Notes: generated from the letters alone by a model not told the origin. A DNA stretch of 64,000 nucleotides from Arachis hypogaea (GCF_003086295.3 NC_092054.1:13403878-13467877), one strand, 5' to 3'; positions 23,791-35,585 are shown, counted from the stretch's first letter. Translations and numbers: made by a program.

Positions 23791-25303
23791 TTGTAATAAT
23801 TTTCATTTTTATCAACTAAATATTAACTACAAAAATAAACTTAGCTTCAGGTGGAAGTGACTGATGCTGCTCTTCTTGCCTTGATAGAAAATTACTGCCG
23901 AGAAGCAGGTGTCAGGAATCTCCAAAAGCACATAGAGAAAATATACCGAAAGATACTGCCTTTAAATCTGCATGTATATAGTTCAATTGTATTGAATATC
24001 TTTGTATAGCAAGTTCTAAGTTTGGATAAAAGACAGGACAGTGTTAGGCTATCATTGGACAAAGTAAAAGTTCAATGAAATGGTGAATTGTTATGTTGGC
24101 ACAATTAAAGATGTGGTATATAAACAGTAGGTTGTTGCCCATAACCATTAGCAGTGTTCTAAGTATGGTGTCAAATGAGCAACACCACTATATTCATATT
24201 TAGTTACACTTGTCTATCTCCTGTTGGTTGTTTCTAAATATTGACTTAGCTGTTTGATTACCTTAAAATCTGTTTTATTTCATTTTTGGAGATTGCTATG
24301 TTTCAGTATATTTGAATTTTAGTAAATGCTTTGGTTACCTGGGCCCAAAATATTCTATTTGTGGTATGGCAGATAATGTTACAACTAGTAAGAAAAGGGG
24401 AGACAAATGCCACTGTTGCTAGTGTTCAATCTGTTGAGGCTATAATAGAGGTGAAGAAGATAATGTTGAATCACATCCAGATCTCAATCAGAAAGAAAGC
24501 TCCATGGTAGCTGATAGTAGTAACCCTGAACAAACGAGTGAGCCTTAGAAAAAAGTTGACAAGGAACAAACAGATCTACTAGTTGATCAACCTGAATCTC
24601 CTGAAAACCAATTGAGAGATATGAAGGTATGTAATGTTAACGTTTCTGGGAGAACATATTACAATTCTTTCTTACAAATTATTTTGTAGCAATTGATTCA
24701 GTTACCAAATAAAACCGAGTATTAGTGAATGAAAACTTAGTACGTAACTCCCACTTCAATACATTACTTGATGTTAAGGTTGTGCCATGAGCATGCACTT
24801 GTGTTAGCCAATTTCTTTACAACACATGTTTTTGCCTTGGTAAGTTGGTATGACAGTTCTATATTGGCTAAAAAAAGTAAAAAATAATGTGATGAAAAAA
24901 GATGCATTTATTCTCATAGAACTGTCTCTATACCAGTATCAGCCAACACATTTTGCAGTTTATGTGTTTTTCTTTCTGTAAACCTAAATTTTTGTCGAAC
25001 AGCTTACTTGTTTGCTCATATATATGTTTGGATCTTGATTTTGGCAGGAAGGAAGTGAGGAAGATAAGGAAATTGAAACGATGATAATTGAGAAAGTGTT
25101 TAGATAGCTCACAGTTGCCAGAAGAATACTACTGGAAAAGGAATATCTCTATGTTCCTGTTGACTACACCAAAGGACGGACTTAGTGCTGGCTGCACGAT
25201 GATTAATTCATTGTTGTCCCTTGCTATGAAGAAGCATGTAAAGAAGGATTTGGCCATGACTGGGAAGTTACATTTACCGGGAAGATTCTTCCCATTGGCG
25301 GGG

Positions 25304-26069
25304 TAGGTTGACAAATGTCATTTATTCCGATCTTATTGCTTATAATTTTTAGCTGCAGTCACGCTTACAGATTTATTTTTCCTCTCTTTAATATTTTCTT
25401 TATGGAAGGAAAAGGTATTGTCCATGAGATGGTTATTTGCTTTCTCTATCTGCTTTGAAATTAAAGGCCTACCTGGTTTTGAAAACGTATTTTTAAAGTT
25501 GATTACAAAAATTTGGATCGTATTAGTATATTTTTATTTTTTTATCAAATCTAATACATAAGTTAAAATTTAATATTTTAAATTTTAAATTAAAATTTTA
25601 AAATTTTTAGTATAAAAAATATTTAAGTTGACTGAATATTTTTTTGTAAATTGAAGATATCTAGAATTAAGAATTTAATTAAATTTCTGATCACATATTT
25701 TTTGGGAGAAATATTTTGTTAATAGTTGAAAAACGAAAGAAAAACCTCTTTGCTGTTACTCTCTAAATCTGAGATAGGAGGAACCAAAAGATGGGAGAAC
25801 CAAAAGATCTTTGCTGTTACCATTTCTGATTTCTGAGTGAGGCGAGGAAGTTTCTAAGCCTTCTACTATGAACACGTATCTTATTATCCTTTATCCTTTA
25901 AATGTTAAAGTTAATTCATACAGTGATATACCATTTTTTTGTTGTCCTATTTGGACCAAACCTTTACATTTTATTCCAATAAATAAAATTCTTGACCTAT
26001 ATATATATAATTTTAATACACATGGAGTTTTGATGTCTAAATTTAAATTTTAATACAGGGATACTACAC
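25304..26069. other. Non-coding DNA after the last LON1 exon seen
   Basis: A plausible donor (GTAGGTTG) follows exon F. No further Lon exon, such as the one with the catalytic lysine, was found here or later. The DNA is AT-rich, with a short near-duplicate 'gggagaaccaaaagat' around 25790-25810. Confidence 0.5.
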
Positions 26070-26339
26070 ATTCATGTAACTATGTAACTAAGTTGGCCCA
26101 ACACCAAAAAAATCCAATACCATTAAATGAAACGTGAAATATACGCGCCCAACACACACGAAATCGCTCTTGTCCAACGCTTCTTCTCCTCCATGATTCT
26201 TCTTCTTCTTCTTCTTCTTCTTCTTCTTCTTCTTTTCACGCTCGTTTACGCACAGAGCATCTTCTTCTTCTTCGACTTCTTCCGCGTTCCTCCTTCTCTT
26301 CATTCTCCTCCTTTTTCGCATTTCTTCTTCTTCACGTGT

Positions 26340-27560
26340 TTTCTCCTTATCGTCATTCTTTTGTTGTTGTTGCTGCTGTATTTTTTGTCTTTTCCTCCTT
26401 CTCTCTTTGGTGAAGAAGAGTTTTGAATAGTGCAAAATGAACCGAACACAGTACTCATGGTGAACTGAAGACAGTACTCATGGTAAACCGAACATATTTC
26501 TCATGGTGAACCGAACACAATACAATTGTATAGTATTGAATGAACAAAACATAATCCATTATATAAAATCAAATTCAAACAGCTTTCTGCAGAATGAACC
26601 GAACACAGTACTCATTGTGAAACAATTGTATAGTACTGAGTGAACGAAACATAATCCATTATATAAAATCAAATTCAAATAACTCTACCTACAATTTACA
26701 TATTATCAATTCAATTCAAAATTGAATAATCCAAACTTTGTCAGTTTGATTCGTTTTAGAAGAGTAATCCAAATCGCTCTCCTGTTTACCAAAAAATTAT
26801 GAACCCCTAAACATTGAACCCTAAACCCTAAACACTAAAACCAGAACCCTGAACACTAAACCCTGAACCCATAAACCCTAAATCCCTAAAACCCTAAAAC
26901 CTAAAACCTAAACCCTAAACCCTAAATCCTAAACCCGAACTCTGAACTCTGAACCCTGAACGCTAAACGCTAAACCCTAAACCCTAAACCTTGAACCTGA
27001 ACCCTGAACACTGAACTCTGAACCCTGAATGCTAAACCCTAAACCCTAAACCTCCTAAAACCCTGAACCCTGAACCCTAAACCCTAGACCCCTAAATCTT
27101 AAACCCTCAACCATGAACACGGTAAACCGAAATTAATACACGGGGCGAACCGGAAGTTTGAAACACACTGAACCCTTGTACACTGAACCCTGAACCCATA
27201 AACCCTAAACCCTGAAACCCTATCATCATTCTTTTGTTGTTGTTGTTGCTATATTTTTTTGTCTTTTTCTCCTTCTCTCTCTGGTGAAGAAGCAGTAGAA
27301 GGTGAGGAAGAAGAGTTTTGAATAGTGCAAAATGAACCGAACATAGTACTCATGGTGAACCAAACACAATACAATTGTATAGTAATGAGTGAACGAAACA
27401 TAATCCATTATATAAAATCAAATTCAAACAGCTTTCTGTAGAATGAACTGAACACAGTACTCATGGTGAAACAATTGTATAGTACTGAGTGAACGAAACA
27501 TAATCCATTATATAAAATCAAATTCAAATAACTCTACCTATAATTTACATATTATCAATT
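26340..27560. repeat. Duplicated ~340-bp unit flanking degenerate telomere-like repeats
   Basis: The unit at about 26350-26700 recurs in direct orientation at about 27223-27545. It runs 'tcattcttttgttgttg', then 'ttgaatagtgcaaaatgaac', 'tactcatggtgaac' and 'aacataatccattatataaa'. Between the copies lies the CCCTAAA-like block. The copies differ at scattered sites and small indels. The arrangement suggests an element or a segmental duplication, but ends could not be defined. A (CTT)n tract at 26199-26233 causes a spurious glutamate/lysine-rich minus-strand ORF. Confidence 0.75.
26798..27215. repeat. Interstitial degenerate telomere-like repeats
   Basis: About 400 bp built mostly of CCCTAAA, CCCTGAA and ACCCTAAAC variants. 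The plant telomere repeat is CCCTAAA/TTTAGGG. The many variants (CCTGAACAC, GAACGCTAAACG) show it is old and not a functional telomere. Confidence 0.85.
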
Positions 27561-28228
27561 CAATTCAGTACACCTCCGTCCATTTAATTCAATTCAAATT
27601 AGCAATTGCATTCCATTCAATTCGATTCAAAATTGAATAACCCGAACTTTGTCAGTTAGATTCGTTTCAGAAGAGTAATCCAAATCACTCTTCTAATTTG
27701 AAGTTGAGTCATTTATTGTTTCGATTCAGAAGTGCAGATCGAAGAAGAAAACGAAGAAGAATTGGAAGAAGATAAATGCAACCAGATCGAAATAAGAAAA
27801 CGAGAAGATGAACGCGACCAGAGGAGAACGACGAAGGCAATGCAGATCAATAAGGAAGAACGCGAGCAGAGAAGAAGGATGTTTACGTTGCAGCAGAAAA
27901 TTTACATTGAGCAAAACTTTAGGTTGCATCACGTTATATGTAGCGCGTGTATGACAAACGAGTGAGGGGTGGGGACGCGCGTGTAGAGAAAATTACTTGG
28001 TTAACAACTATATAAAAAATACATGGATGCAGAGTTTTTCTGATTTTAATATTATCCTTAACAACATAGATTATTATTACCAAAACTTCTCATTAACATG
28101 AAATAAAAAAATTTTCACCCATTTAAATAGGAACTGATATTTTCGTATCTCATTAACTAAAAATATATTCTCCTATTATTCCCTTTCATATGTATTTCAC
28201 AGGTCACTTCAAATAAAAAACTTCTATT
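27561..28228. other. Unclassified repeat-like DNA
   Basis: It continues the sequence family of the preceding unit (27561-27960) with a glutamate/arginine-rich ORF at 27732-27965 that I regard as low-complexity. It then turns into ordinary AT-rich DNA. No gene is supported. Confidence 0.45.
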
Positions 28229-28852
28229 CACTACAAGAAAATAGAGTTATTTTAATACTTTATTTTTTAACACCATAATTAAATGTCAAAATTAATATAT
28301 ATTTTTGACAAATATCACAAATGTCAAATTTTTTATGTTTTCTTGATGAATAATTTGACCGTAGAAAATTACTCCTCAATTTCGATACTCATTTGTTTTC
28401 AATTTACTCCACTATTTTTCTTCTTTTTTGGGCTCTGTTAATTTTGACATCACACTGCTCTCAGTTTAGGATTATACTACTCATTCTTTATCTTCAAAAT
28501 CTCAATTTATTCTTTAGTTTCAAGATCTCATTTCATTCTTTGTTAAAATTTTTTGTTGAGAATATTTTATACTCAATAAGTATAAAAATAAATAGTATTT
28601 TTGACAATTAATAAGTATCACAGAAAATATGTTCTCAAAATTTTCTAATAAATTATTTTTGACGGCCAATATTTATCAAAATAAGATTTAAATTTTTTTC
28701 ACAATCACTTATATGTTAAAAATACTATTTTTGACAAAATTTTTATTAACATATTTTCATAGTTAAAATAATGTCAAAATTTATTTTTTTGACTAATTTT
28801 AATTTTCTTTTATACATTATAACCCTAAAAAATAATCTATATTGTTGTAGTA
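28229..28852. mobile_element. CACTA MITE (copy A)
   Basis: The left end is CACTACAAGAAAATAGAGTT. The right end is the inverted ATTGTTGTAGT(G), with the last base mutated to A. The 3-bp target duplication att is at 26-28 and 53-55 of the 28,200/28,800 blocks (28226-28228 and 28853-28855). The 624-bp element is closely related to the split copy at 44997-48834. It has no transposase, so it would have moved with CACTA transposase supplied elsewhere. Confidence 0.9.
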
Positions 28853-28855
28853 ATT

Positions 28856-29881
28856 CTCACTGTCAGTCTCTATTAACTCCCTGCACCAAATAATAGAACA
28901 AATAGAACAATTCCATTTGAAGTCATTACAAATAGAGTAATTCAATTAACTACCATTAGAAATTTAATATGAATCACTCATCCTCTATAACTTACAATAT
29001 TTGATAAAGTTATATCCATCTTTAGATATATTGAGTACTAAAATTTTTCATAATCAATAACACTAGAACTCATGATAATAGAATTGATTCAAGTAACAGC
29101 AGATAATATAACTGGAAATATTCAGTCTCGTATTGGATGTAAATTACTGTTGTGAATTTTTTTTATTTTTGATATGTTTTTAAAGAATAAAAATTAGATA
29201 AGCAACGAGAGACAATTATTTTAAAAAAATAAATTTACATAGAATAATTTTTTTATTTAAAGCATTATCAAATTATGTTTCAATAATTTAACTTAGGTAC
29301 TTTCTACAAGCAATATATTACATCTCAAAATAGATGTAGTAAAGTTTGAGAATTAGCCAACGGATAGATAGATTATTTCTTCAGCATAGATTTGAGTAGA
29401 GACATAGAAAGATTTATTTTAAATGTTAAAATTTAAGTTCAAATTTAGTTCAATTTTTTAATTTTAATTACTTTTTTTAATAAAATATTTAAATAAGAGA
29501 TAACTCCAATTTTTTTTAGTTATGAGCAACCGAAGAATGTATAACATTCTCATGTTTTTTTATAAATAAACAAAGAATGGAACACACATACATTTTATAA
29601 AAAACAAATAAAAATTTTTTTTTTAACAAAATTCTAAAGACTCATAAAAATTAATACAATGCATAATTATGGATCAAAATGATAGATAAGATTAAAAATT
29701 ATGATAATGATACACGAATAGTAATCAGAGGTAAAGATAAGATAAAAGGAGAAGAAGATCAAAACGAGAAAAAAAAAAGAGAATAGTCTAATGAAAATTA
29801 TTTATTATTTTTTATGTTTGTTTTTAAATAACTTAAATAATTTATTACTTTTTAGTGGTGCACGTTGATTTCTAGTTTTTT
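28856..29881. other. AT-rich intergenic DNA, nothing recognised
   Basis: About 1 kb with no ORF above background, no repeats of note and no RNA gene seen. Confidence 0.6.
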
Positions 29882-29917
29882 TACTACAAGAGAAAAGGGA
29901 AATTGTGGCGATTTATT

Positions 29918-30190
29918 TAGGGATTTGCGGCGGTTTTAAACCGCCGCAAAACGAAATTCCATTGGTTCCAGAAACGTCGCTTATTAGGGGGTTGTAATAT
30001 GATTTTGTGGCGGTTCTAATGAACCACTGGCACAACCGTTGCAAATCATGTTGACAATTTTGTGGCGGTTGCAGAACCGCCGCTATTTCGGTATTGGATT
30101 TTAAAAAAAAATGCGGCGATTTTGAAATCGCCACAAATTTATGCGGATTTTTTTAAAAATCGTGACGGTTTCGAACCGCCGCAATTTCAT
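29918..30190. repeat. Subterminal GGCGGTT inverted motifs of the outer CACTA element
   Basis: Repeated and partly palindromic copies of GCGGCGGTTTTAAACCGCCGC and relatives. In CACTA elements subterminal repeats are the binding sites for the transposase-associated protein; that role is assumed by analogy here. Confidence 0.75.
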
Positions 30191-30431
30191 ATACAAGCTT
30201 AAAAAAAAAAACTAACTAACTACTTCATATGTAATCAACAGCACATTGAACTTAATAGGTTACGCTAAATTTGCAACATATGAACCTGCGCAACCAGACC
30301 TTTAGCAAGTTTTGCTATTTTGCAATGTTAGAATACTAAAATATCAAAAAAGAAAAGTAAGAGTGAAGCGATTAAATTCTGTATGCAAGAAAACTAACAA
30401 TATAGTTCTTCATAATGACACTAAACTAACA

Positions 30432-30633
30432 ATTATTAGTGAGCACTGCACTAATAATGACACTAAGACCAGGTTCAGTGAGGACAATATTAGAAGCACT
30501 TCTAGCAGCATCTGTAGCATCAGCAACAACTCCAATTTCTACTCTCTTTAATGCAGGGGGGTCATTGACACCATCACCTGTCACTCCACATATATGCTTC
30601 TTCTCTTGCAGCCTCTTAACAATTTCATATGAT
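30432..30633 (-). pseudogene. Plasma-membrane H+-ATPase fragment inside CACTA
   Basis: The minus strand keeps an open frame of about 66 codons: [56 protein letters not shown]. This is the P-type proton pump (AHA/PMA) hinge region around the conserved GDGVNDAPALK motif. The motif has Ala changed to Pro, and one residue is missing before VADATDAA. The reading frame has a TGA just upstream (near 30637), and homology stops abruptly after AVLT. It is a captured exon piece, not a gene. Confidence 0.88.
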
Positions 30634-30639
30634 CATTCT

Positions 30640-31690
30640 GCAATGTCACAGGAAAAAAAAGAAAGGGTTAAAATGTTGGCTAGTGTCAATTTGCAACATA
30701 GTTATAGTATTGTTGGAAGTGTAGTAATTCGAACCAATGAAATCACATAATCCTCTTGCAAGCCTTGATTCATGTGAAGAGAATTTGATAATCTGCTTTT
30801 CACTAGAGACTTCATGATAACTGGATAATCTTCTCTTCTCAATGGATCTATAAACCTGCACTCTCATTCTTAGTTTGATTCACCTTTCTTCTTGCAATGA
30901 ATTAAAATCACAAAAAAAAGTATCTAGATTCTTTGTATCCAAAATTCAAGACTTCAATAGCTCATTTACCTTAATATTCATTGATCATTCAAGAAAGCTG
31001 TTTTGAAGATAAAGAAAGAATGCAAACAACAATTGATAAGAAATTGTCAATCAACCATTGAATTGAATTTACTAACCAAATAGAATCAAGGATAGATAAC
31101 CAAACATAATTATGTTAATTGCACTGATTGCGTACACAAATAGTTCTCACCTTTATGAATCCAAAATCACTTCTTTCTCTGTTGAACAAAGTACAAGAAA
31201 GGCAAGAAATACAAACAAAAAAAGGTACTAGTATACTAATGTTTCTCATTATATGCAGCAACAACATTATACATCTGATCTAGAGCCTACAACAATTCCA
31301 AAGATAGAAGATTACATGGGGCACATGTTGCAGAAAACATGATGAGAAATCTAGAATACTTATAAATGAAATTACAACTATAATAGAGGATGTAAATGGA
31401 GGAAAATGGCAGATGGAGAGGAGATGAACAAGGGCACGATGGCAGGGGTGTGGGTGGGTGGGAGGAATAAGGGTGATAGAGGATCAAGAAGGGTGCAATG
31501 AGGCGAATATAATGGCTTACTTCGCAGGTGAATAATGGCTTACTTTCTCATCCTCTACAAGAGTCGTGAGTATAGCATCAAATTCGCAGGTGAATATCTC
31601 ACAAGCAATAAAAGGGAACCTGTTACAGAATAATAGGAAAAACATGTATCATTACAAAAATCTACCAACCAGGAACTTAAAGCAATATCC
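30640..31690. other. Intron-like CACTA filler without a recognised exon
   Basis: AT-rich, with an isolated C-rich stretch (31430-31470). It lies between two captured fragments on the same strand. I see no further exon I can name. Confidence 0.5.
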
Positions 31691-31704
31691 AATCCAAGCA
31701 ACCT

Positions 31705-31862
31705 ACTTGAAAATTCGCTTCTTTTCAGCATCCTCGGCAGCTTCTTCAACAATGTAACGTATCAATTGTTCAACCTGTGCTTTTCCAGACAAACTTAAGT
31801 TTAAGGCGACTATTAAGTAGTTCTTCCAAAGTAAAATTGTCCCTATTCAAAATGGTCTCCAC
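31705..31862 (-). pseudogene. SAPS-domain (SIT4 phosphatase-associated) protein fragment inside CACTA
   Basis: On the minus strand, VETILNRDNFTLEELL (31862 down to about 31815) is followed by GKAQVEQLIRYIVEEAAED and AEKKRIFK, then a stop at about 31705. This matches the N-terminal part of plant SIT4/PP6-phosphatase-associated (SAPS) regulatory subunits. There the two blocks are separated by an acidic segment that is shortened here, with a change of frame near 31800-31810. In intact relatives this subunit guides a PP6-type protein phosphatase. Here it is a short captured exon. Confidence 0.75.
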
Positions 31863-32209
31863 CTGCAATATAATACAATACATATAACAAATAATAAAAT
31901 CACTAACAAATTGAAGTTAAATCGATTTCAGACTCCCAAAGAAATAAGGAATAAATGCAATCCAAATTTTAACTAGGTTGTAAGATTTCCTACACCTTTG
32001 ATAAAAAAAGATTTTATTTGGAATATCAAAGAAAACATTAGAAATGAATTACGTCGTTGTTAGTTGTGAAAATAAACCTTCTCACAAATTACAATGTAGC
32101 AGATTATGTACATACTATTACTATTACACTGATCATTTACGAACTCAAACATTTCTGAATTTATTCAAAGCATATTGAAGCCAACAACAATATATTATCT
32201 TCAATTTTC
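31863..32209. other. CACTA filler, nothing recognised
   Basis: AT-rich DNA of the outer element, just before the inner CACTA insertion. An intron-like donor follows the SAPS fragment on its strand, so this may be captured intron. Confidence 0.4.
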
Positions 32210-32222
32210 CCACACTACAATA

Positions 32223-33090
32223 TTTTGGGTCTATGGCCACGGTTTTTTTTGTCACGGTAAAAAACCGTGACCATAGACCCTCTATGGTCATGGTTTTTTA
32301 GGGTGACCAAAAGAAAAAAAGCTATGGTCATGGTTTTTTTGGAAAGAGTGACCATAGAGTACCTATGGTCACGATTTTTTAAAAAAGGGTGGCCTAAAAG
32401 GGTCTATGGTCACGGTTTTGAGGGGTGACCTAAAGGGGTCTATGGTCATGGTTTTTTACAGTGACCAAAAAGGGTCTATGGTCACGGTTTTTTAAAAAAG
32501 GGTGACCTAAAAGGGTCTATGGTCACGATTTTGGGGGGGTGGCCTAAAGGGTCTATGGTCACGGTTTTGAGGGGTAGCCTAAAAGGGTCTATGGTCACGG
32601 TTTTGGAGGTGACCTAAAGGGGTCTATGGTCACGGTTTTTTACAGTGACCAAAAAGGGACTATGGTCACGGTTTTTCAAAAAAGGGTGACCTAAAAGGGT
32701 CTATAGTCACGGTTTTTGGGGGTGACCTAAAGGGGTCTATGGTCACGATTTTGGGGGTGGCCTAAAAGGGTCTATAGTCACGGTTTTGGGGGGTGGCCTA
32801 AAGGGATCTATGGTCACAGTTTTGGGGCTGGCCTAAAAGGGTCTATGGTCACGGTTTTAGGGGTGACCTAAAGGGGTCTATGGTCACGATTTTTTACAAT
32901 GACCAAAAAAGGGCTGTGGTCACGGTTTTTCAAAAAAGGGTGACCTAAAAGTGTCTATGGTCACGATTTTGGGGGTTGACCTAAAGGGGTCTATAGTAAC
33001 GGTTTTGGGGGTGGCCTAAAAAGGTCTATGGTCACGGTTTTGGGGGGTAGCCTAAAAAGGTCTATAGTCACGGTTTTGGAGGGTGGCCTA
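32223..33090 (+). repeat. Left subterminal array, unit CTATGGTCACGGTTTT...
   Basis: About 20 direct copies of a 35-45 bp unit made of a conserved core (CTATGGTCACGGTTTT) and a variable spacer (GGGGGTGACCTAAAAGGGT and variants). Many cores are partly mutated (CACGATTTT, CATGGTTTT). Confidence 0.92.
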
Positions 33091-34781
33091 AAATGATTAA
33101 ATTTTAAAAATAATATATATTATTTTATATTTTTTTTATAAAATTAGTATATAATTTTTATTAATAATTAAATCTTAAATGTTGACTAAAAATTAATTTT
33201 TTAAATTAAAAAAATTAATTGTTAAATATAAATAAAAATAGTTAAAATTTAAAAATAAAAATAAATGTAAAAAGTAAAAATCCTAATTCTAACCCTCACT
33301 TTCACTTTTTATTATGTTATTTGTCGCCATCGTCTACTCTTATTGTCTTTACAACTCCACCATCTCATTATAAAAATAGAACCCACTATAACTCAACACT
33401 CATCATTAAGCCTTAAAAACCCCGTTTGTTAGAAAATAAATAACAGATTATTTGTAATTTATTATAATTATTCATACTTTTATTTTCAAAAAATTATTTA
33501 TCAAAAAGTAATTAAATCAAAATTATAAAATTTTAAATTTAAAATTAATTACAACTCATATAATTTTCATAAATATTTAGATATTTTTTATTTAAAATTT
33601 AAAATTTTAATAACTTAATTATTTCTAATTTTATTAAAAATATCTACTCTATACCTTAATTTTATTAAAATTTTCAAATAAAAACCTAATTTACCTACTC
33701 TCCAAACTCTAACCCTAAGCCAACCCTTTTTCCCCTAATTTACGCACACACTCAGCCCTCACCATATACACAGACAGAAAGAAAAGGAAAGGAAAGAGAA
33801 AGGGTGGAGCTCGAAGAGAGGGGGGAGAAGGACAAGGAAGGAGAGGGGGAAAAGGAGAGACGGCGCCGGTGGGTGTCACCGCCACCATCGCCGCCGTCGT
33901 ATCGCCGTCGGGAGAGTCATAACGCGAGGAGAGAGAGAAAGAGCGCTGCAGCCACTGGAGAGGAGCCCTCCAGCCCTCGTCACTATCAGCTCCATCGCCG
34001 TCATCACCATTGGATCTGCGTGAAACCGTCGTCCTCATCATCACAGTCGATGCTTCTCCTCGTCGTTTGTGGGTTGTCACCTCTCCTGCTTCTGCTGTCG
34101 CGCCATCGTCTGCCCTTCTGGACTTTGCTGCTTTTGAATCACGCCCTGTCACGGGTTCTCTGCCTTCTTGTTGTGGCCCAACCTCTAATTAGGTAACTCA
34201 AGTGTCTCTTGTTATGTGATTTTAGTTGATTTGGTTTCTATTTTGATTTGAATATTAATTTGGTATAATGCTGCCTATTTTGGTCCCTAGTTCTCTGGCT
34301 GGAAGTGCATTTTCTATTTCGGTCACTGATTCTCTGGCTGGAAATTCATTTTCTGTTTTGATTACTGCTCTGTTTTGGTCATTGATTCAAATAGGAAAAT
34401 ATTGATTCTGTTTTGGCTGAAGCTATTCAATACAAATAAAATTAATTTTATTGTTAACTTTTAGATGTCATAGACTAAAATCTCTAAGATTGATTCTTTG
34501 CTTATTGCTCATACTTGCATCTCTGTTTCATACAAGAATCACATTAAATAAGAATGTTGTATTGCATGGATAACTCTTATGTAGACCTAATTAAATAAAA
34601 ATGTTTCAATGTGACAGTAAGTTTGAACAATGTTAACTGTTTCTAAACCTCTAAATTTGACGATGGTTTAGTTTGATCATTCAAGTCTGTAAAAGTTCCA
34701 AGTCTTAAAATTTGCAATTAGCTAAGTTTTTTCAATTGTTTGTGATTGGGTGTCACTGATATTGGGTTGGCCAGGATCGCT
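33091..34781. other. Inner CACTA body: AT-rich DNA then GC-rich low-complexity block
   Basis: 33,091-33,700 is AT-rich. 33,715-34,196 is GC-rich and opens long frames on both strands (145 codons minus, 130 codons plus), made of Arg/Ser/Pro repeats such as RRHHHWI. I regard these as low-complexity artefacts, perhaps derived from a captured 5' UTR. A donor-like AATTAG|GTAACT occurs at 34191-34196. At 34,285-34,350 the phrase 'tctctggctggaa' repeats. Confidence 0.5.
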
Positions 34782-34883
34782 GTTGGTTGTAGCAGATTAG
34801 AGCGCCTCAGCTTGAAGTGGTGCTTTGAGATTTCTGATCTTGGCGTTGACCTTCTTTGCAAGAAGTGCTTCTATTTGAAAGAT
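34782..34883 (+). pseudogene. F-box/LRR-repeat protein 3-like fragment
   Basis: One open exon piece reads VGCSRLERLSLKWCFEIS and DLGVDLLCKKCFYLKD. This is the C-X-X-L-E-x-L-x-L-x-W-C leucine-rich repeat of plant F-box/LRR 3-type proteins, which act as substrate receptors of SCF ubiquitin ligases. Both sides are intron- or transposon-like. It ends at an in-frame TAG after the following lysines. It is a captured fragment on the plus strand. Confidence 0.8.
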
Positions 34884-35585
34884 AGTTAGTTAGTTATGGA
34901 AAGGTGTTTGGCCATGACATTATTGGTAGTACTTATTTGAGAGCCATTAATTGGATATGCTGATTAGATGATCCATTTTGGTTTTGACTTTTCAGTTTTC
35001 ACACTTAGTCCTTTGTCTTTGTTGAAAACAGTTATCTCAGTTCCACATTACAGTACCATGTGCAGATTAGTGAATGAAAGGGACAGAGAGATTGAGAAAC
35101 AAAGCTGGACACTGTGAGTTTTTGGCCTCTAATATCAGTTCAAACAACATAAAAAGTATAACTAGATCATTGTCAAGTTTTACATTCATACCTTGAGTTT
35201 TCAAGACTCAACAAAAACAAAGGGTATATAGTAATAAATTCTTTGTCATATTCATGCTGTTCAATTTTACTTACTTTTTACCGTAGAATGTTAGTTCATA
35301 GATTATATGAAATTAATTGCAAAACCTTTTTCTCTAATCCATGTGTCAATATGAATTTTATTTTTCAATTATGTGGTTTCAAATACAGGTGTAGAGAAAA
35401 CATACATAGTTGTCTTTGGAATAGGACTATTAGCTTAGCTATTTTTTTCCTAGATTTTGTACAAAATGATCGGTTTCCAAGTTAAATGGCTTAAAATGAT
35501 TTTCTAATAGAGATCTGAATTTGGTATTGTGATAGAAAAATTTGGTTGTTGTGATAGAGAAGTTTGGTTGTTGCTTTGGCTTTGG

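Larger units (their letters stand above)
2795..25303 (+). pseudogene. LON1: LON1-like mitochondrial Lon protease pseudogene, exons scattered by insertions
   Basis: Lon is an ATP-dependent AAA+ serine protease that degrades damaged proteins in the mitochondrial matrix. Six exon pieces run in order: A 2795-2901 (GHRRTYVGS, Walker B LVLIDEIDK); B 3873-3985 ([22 protein letters not shown]); C 23172-23338 ([20 protein letters not shown]); D 23851-about 23952 ([20 protein letters not shown]); E 24373-24626 (QLVRKG, acidic linker); F 25048-25303 ([12 protein letters not shown], which retains the catalytic Ser, and the DLAMTG region). The gene is broken. Exon A has two extra bases, B lacks one before the IDLSK equivalent, and C lacks one before CGIKSEQ. 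E has a frame change and a TAG at 24546-24548. D's donor appears to be AT instead of GT. F has lost the stretch before [11 protein letters not shown]. The last exon with the catalytic Lys and the N-terminal part were not found. The exons match the mitochondrial-type plant Lon better than the peroxisomal LON2 type. An 18.6 kb Ty3-gypsy element fills the B-C intron. Confidence 0.88.

Noticed and set aside
26088..26435. 115-codon minus-strand and 99-codon plus-strand ORFs rich in E/K/R or L/F
   Set aside because: Products of (CTT)n and related low-complexity sequence; both strands are open over the same stretch.
26798..27215. Functional telomere end
   Set aside because: Repeats are degenerate, only about 400 bp, and flanked by non-telomeric DNA on both sides.
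27732..27965. 77-codon E/R-rich ORF
   Set aside because: Low complexity in an unclassified repeat; no homology recognised.
32223..33090. Regularly spaced repeats resembling a CRISPR array
   Set aside because: Units are variable, spacers are themselves repeats, the same core is at the other end of a CACTA element, and the DNA is eukaryotic. They are subterminal transposon repeats.
33715..34196. 145-codon minus and 130-codon plus ORFs in a GC-rich block
   Set aside because: Both strands are open, composition is Arg/Ser/Pro low complexity, and no domain is recognisable.
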